Source: Anaerolineaceae bacterium oral taxon 439
GTDB taxonomy: Bacteria > Chloroflexota > Anaerolineae > Anaerolineales > Anaerolineaceae
Direction of reading: 5' to 3'
Length of the DNA stretch: 64,000 nt
NCBI GenBank assembly: GCA_001717545.1
Contig: CP017039.1
Span: 1,612,001 to 1,676,000, forward strand
This document shows positions 62,552 to 64,000 of this stretch, piece by piece. Both the position numbers and the translations under genes were made by a program. Under the pieces are notes generated by a model. It made no database searches, had not been told where the DNA came from, and worked only from the letters and a program-made list of their open reading frames with translations. Position 1 is the first letter of the stretch. Each line of letters opens with the position of its first letter.

Positions 62552-64000
62552 ATGACGAACTTGAATGATTTTTTGAAGCGTTCCTGGAAAACGATTGTTA
62601 TTGTGTTTGTTTTCGCGGGAATTCTTCTGATCGGATTGGTCATTTATGATGATTATGGTATAGCGTATGACGAAACGATCGAGCGGACAACGACTTTTGT
62701 AAACTTGAAGTATATTCTCGAAACGATTCATCCGCAAATCCGGCTCCCGGAGGTATTTGACGAGATTCCTGATTTGGCTGAATGGAAGGATCGGTATTAC
62801 GGCGTCGCGGTTCAGCTTCCGGCTGCAATGATCGAATGGATGACTGGTTTTAAATTCAGCCAATTTACGATTTATAGAATCAGGCACCTGTGGATTTTCC
62901 TGCAATTTTATGCTGCATTGATTTTTTTCTTTCTCTTGTTGCGAAGACGTTTCGCCTCTGTCCGGACCGCGATAATCGGCGTTCTTTTGCTATGGTTGAG
63001 TCCGCGAATTTTCAGTGACGCTTTCTATAATATTAAAGACCTTCCGTTTTTATCCTGGATCGTTATTTCGTTGTACTTCATGTTCCGCTGGCTTGAAAAT
63101 CGTTTGAGAAGGTATTTGATTCTTTTCTCGATCGTCTCTGCTGTAGCGATTAATATTCGAATTGTCGGGGGAATGCTGATTGCGGTAGCTGTCGGAATTC
63201 TGATCAGCCAGCTTTTGCGAAAGGAAAAATTACCGAAGACAGTTGTTGCGGAGGCTCTGACTATTTTTTTTGTTTCGGCGGCTGTTTGGATCTTGATTAC
63301 CCCGTTAGCCTGGAAGAATCCGATCCTCGTTTTGGGGGATACGTTGCGGACGTTTTCATCATATCCCCACTATACTCGCGAACTATATTTTGGGAAGCGT
63401 TATTTAAACACACAGCTTCCCTGGCATTATCTTCCGATTTGGATTGGGATTACGACGCCTGTCCTCGTTATTTTCAGCTTTTTGGCTTGTTTGTTGTGGG
63501 AAACTGGAACCTTTGTCTGGCGCTTTTTCAACGGTGATAAGCCCCGAAATATAGCGGGTTCGACGATTCAAAAAAGTTTTGATCGCGGCATTTTGGCGCT
63601 TATTTTTATCCCGATTCTTTTCACGATACTATTTCATTCACCGATATATAACGGATGGCGACACTTTTATTTTGCTTATCCCTGGATTGTTTATTTTGCG
63701 GTTGATTGGATAGATCGTTTATCAAAGTCAAGATTTAGTTTTGTCAGGGCTGCTATTTTTAGTTTGGTTGGGATGAGCCTGATTTATAATGCATCTTGGA
63801 TTATTCGCGTTCATCCTTATCAATTTATCTATTTCAATGAAGTATTCCCGCGGAATATTCGGACGGGGTTTGAAAAGGATTACTAGTGCGTCTCTTGTCG
63901 GGATTTATTGCGGCAGCTTCTTGATCAGGACTCTAACCTGAGAATCGGTATTGATGCCTGGGGAATGATCCTTTCGCAGAGTTTTGATGGGCTACGAACG
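62552..64000 (+). pseudogene. Paralogous glycosyltransferase-like gene interrupted by in-frame TAG (runs off the window)
   Basis: Reads as a 444-aa protein to a TAG at 63884-63886 and stays open in the same frame to the window end. The sequence follows the 60494-62536 paralog closely: IYDDYGIAYDETIERTTTFV, LWLSPRIFSDAFYNIKDLPF, NIRIVGGMLIAVAV, IGITTPVLVIF, NGWRHFYFAYPWI. At the stop the paralog has FENDYWGVSGRRTLEKI; this copy has FEKDY, TAG, CVSCRDLLRQLLDQD. A TGG-to-TAG change at the Trp codon thus explains the interruption. The C-terminal part lies outside the window. The gene is AT-richer than most neighbours. Confidence 0.75.

Noticed and set aside
63884-63886. TAG as a recoded sense codon
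   Set aside because: TAG ends other intact genes in this window, so reassignment is not supported.

Overview
The window looks like chromosomal DNA of an anaerobic, fermentative member of the Chloroflexota, most likely class Anaerolineae. This is inferred from the gene set (NfnAB-type transhydrogenase, Rex, DUF4013 and DUF6311 membrane proteins, a RodZ-like protein, Pro/Thr-rich secreted tails, an AAA_14/DUF4143 ATPase) and not from any rRNA. Most of the sequence is moderately GC-rich with many CGATCG-type words. Three stretches are visibly AT-richer and probably imported: about 16.9-19.65 kb, about 29.2-35.4 kb and about 62.5-64 kb. No rRNA, insertion sequence, CRISPR array or prophage was seen.

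Layout. 1-3 kb: 3' end of an AraC-type regulator, then an nfnA-nfnB operon. 3.2-11.8 kb: envelope and signalling genes (FHA protein with a 96-bp coding repeat, thioredoxin-like/TPR protein, amidase, two DUF4013 proteins, DUF6311 protein, a tandem pair of DarA-like cyclic-di-AMP receptors). 11.9-16.7 kb: class A penicillin-binding protein, secreted hydrolase, repeat-rich lipoprotein. 16.87-19.65 kb: tRNA-Gly followed by an AT-rich island with a DUF1232 protein, an unknown 374-aa protein and decayed coding remnants. 19.65-27.7 kb: M20 hydrolase, orphan peptide-binding protein, DUF554 protein, parA-parB-GNAT, zinc-ribbon protein, radC, tRNA-Met. 27.8-42.7 kb: carbohydrate or polyol region with two complete ribose-type ABC cassettes, a ROK repressor, a PfkB kinase and three dehydrogenases (iron ADH, SDR, zinc MDR). 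42.9-52 kb: DUF4143 ATPase, tRNA-Glu, rsmI, murJ, TPR membrane protein, rimO, double-HTH RodZ-like gene, rplI. 52.3-58.8 kb: DUF6273 protein, the F1 half of ATP synthase (atpA-atpG-atpD-atpC without delta or Fo genes) and an MreB-like gene. 58.9-60.2 kb: rex and a YugP-like metallopeptidase. 60.5-64 kb: two paralogous membrane glycosyltransferase-like genes, the second interrupted by an in-frame amber codon.

How the genes work together. The 29-43 kb block is a catabolic unit: import of a pentose-, polyol- or related substrate by two ABC systems, oxidation by three dehydrogenases and phosphorylation by a PfkB kinase, with a ROK repressor whose likely operator (ACTTAGTT-N5-AACTAAGT) overlaps the promoter of cassette 1. 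Redox balance is served by NfnAB and sensed by Rex; a partial Rex-like site lies at the nfnA promoter. Cell-wall and shape functions (PBP, amidase, MurJ, RodZ-like, MreB-like) are scattered through the window.

The most unusual items are an MreB-like protein with a broken phosphate-2 motif, an AtpA with an insertion of about 50 residues, DarA-like paralogs of which one has lost its variable loop, promoters whose -10 box lies 6-9 nt from the start codon (probable leaderless mRNAs), and the TGG-to-TAG interruption near the right edge. No complete, clearly new multi-gene system was recognised; the tRNA-Gly island with the unknown 374-aa gene is the best place to look for one.
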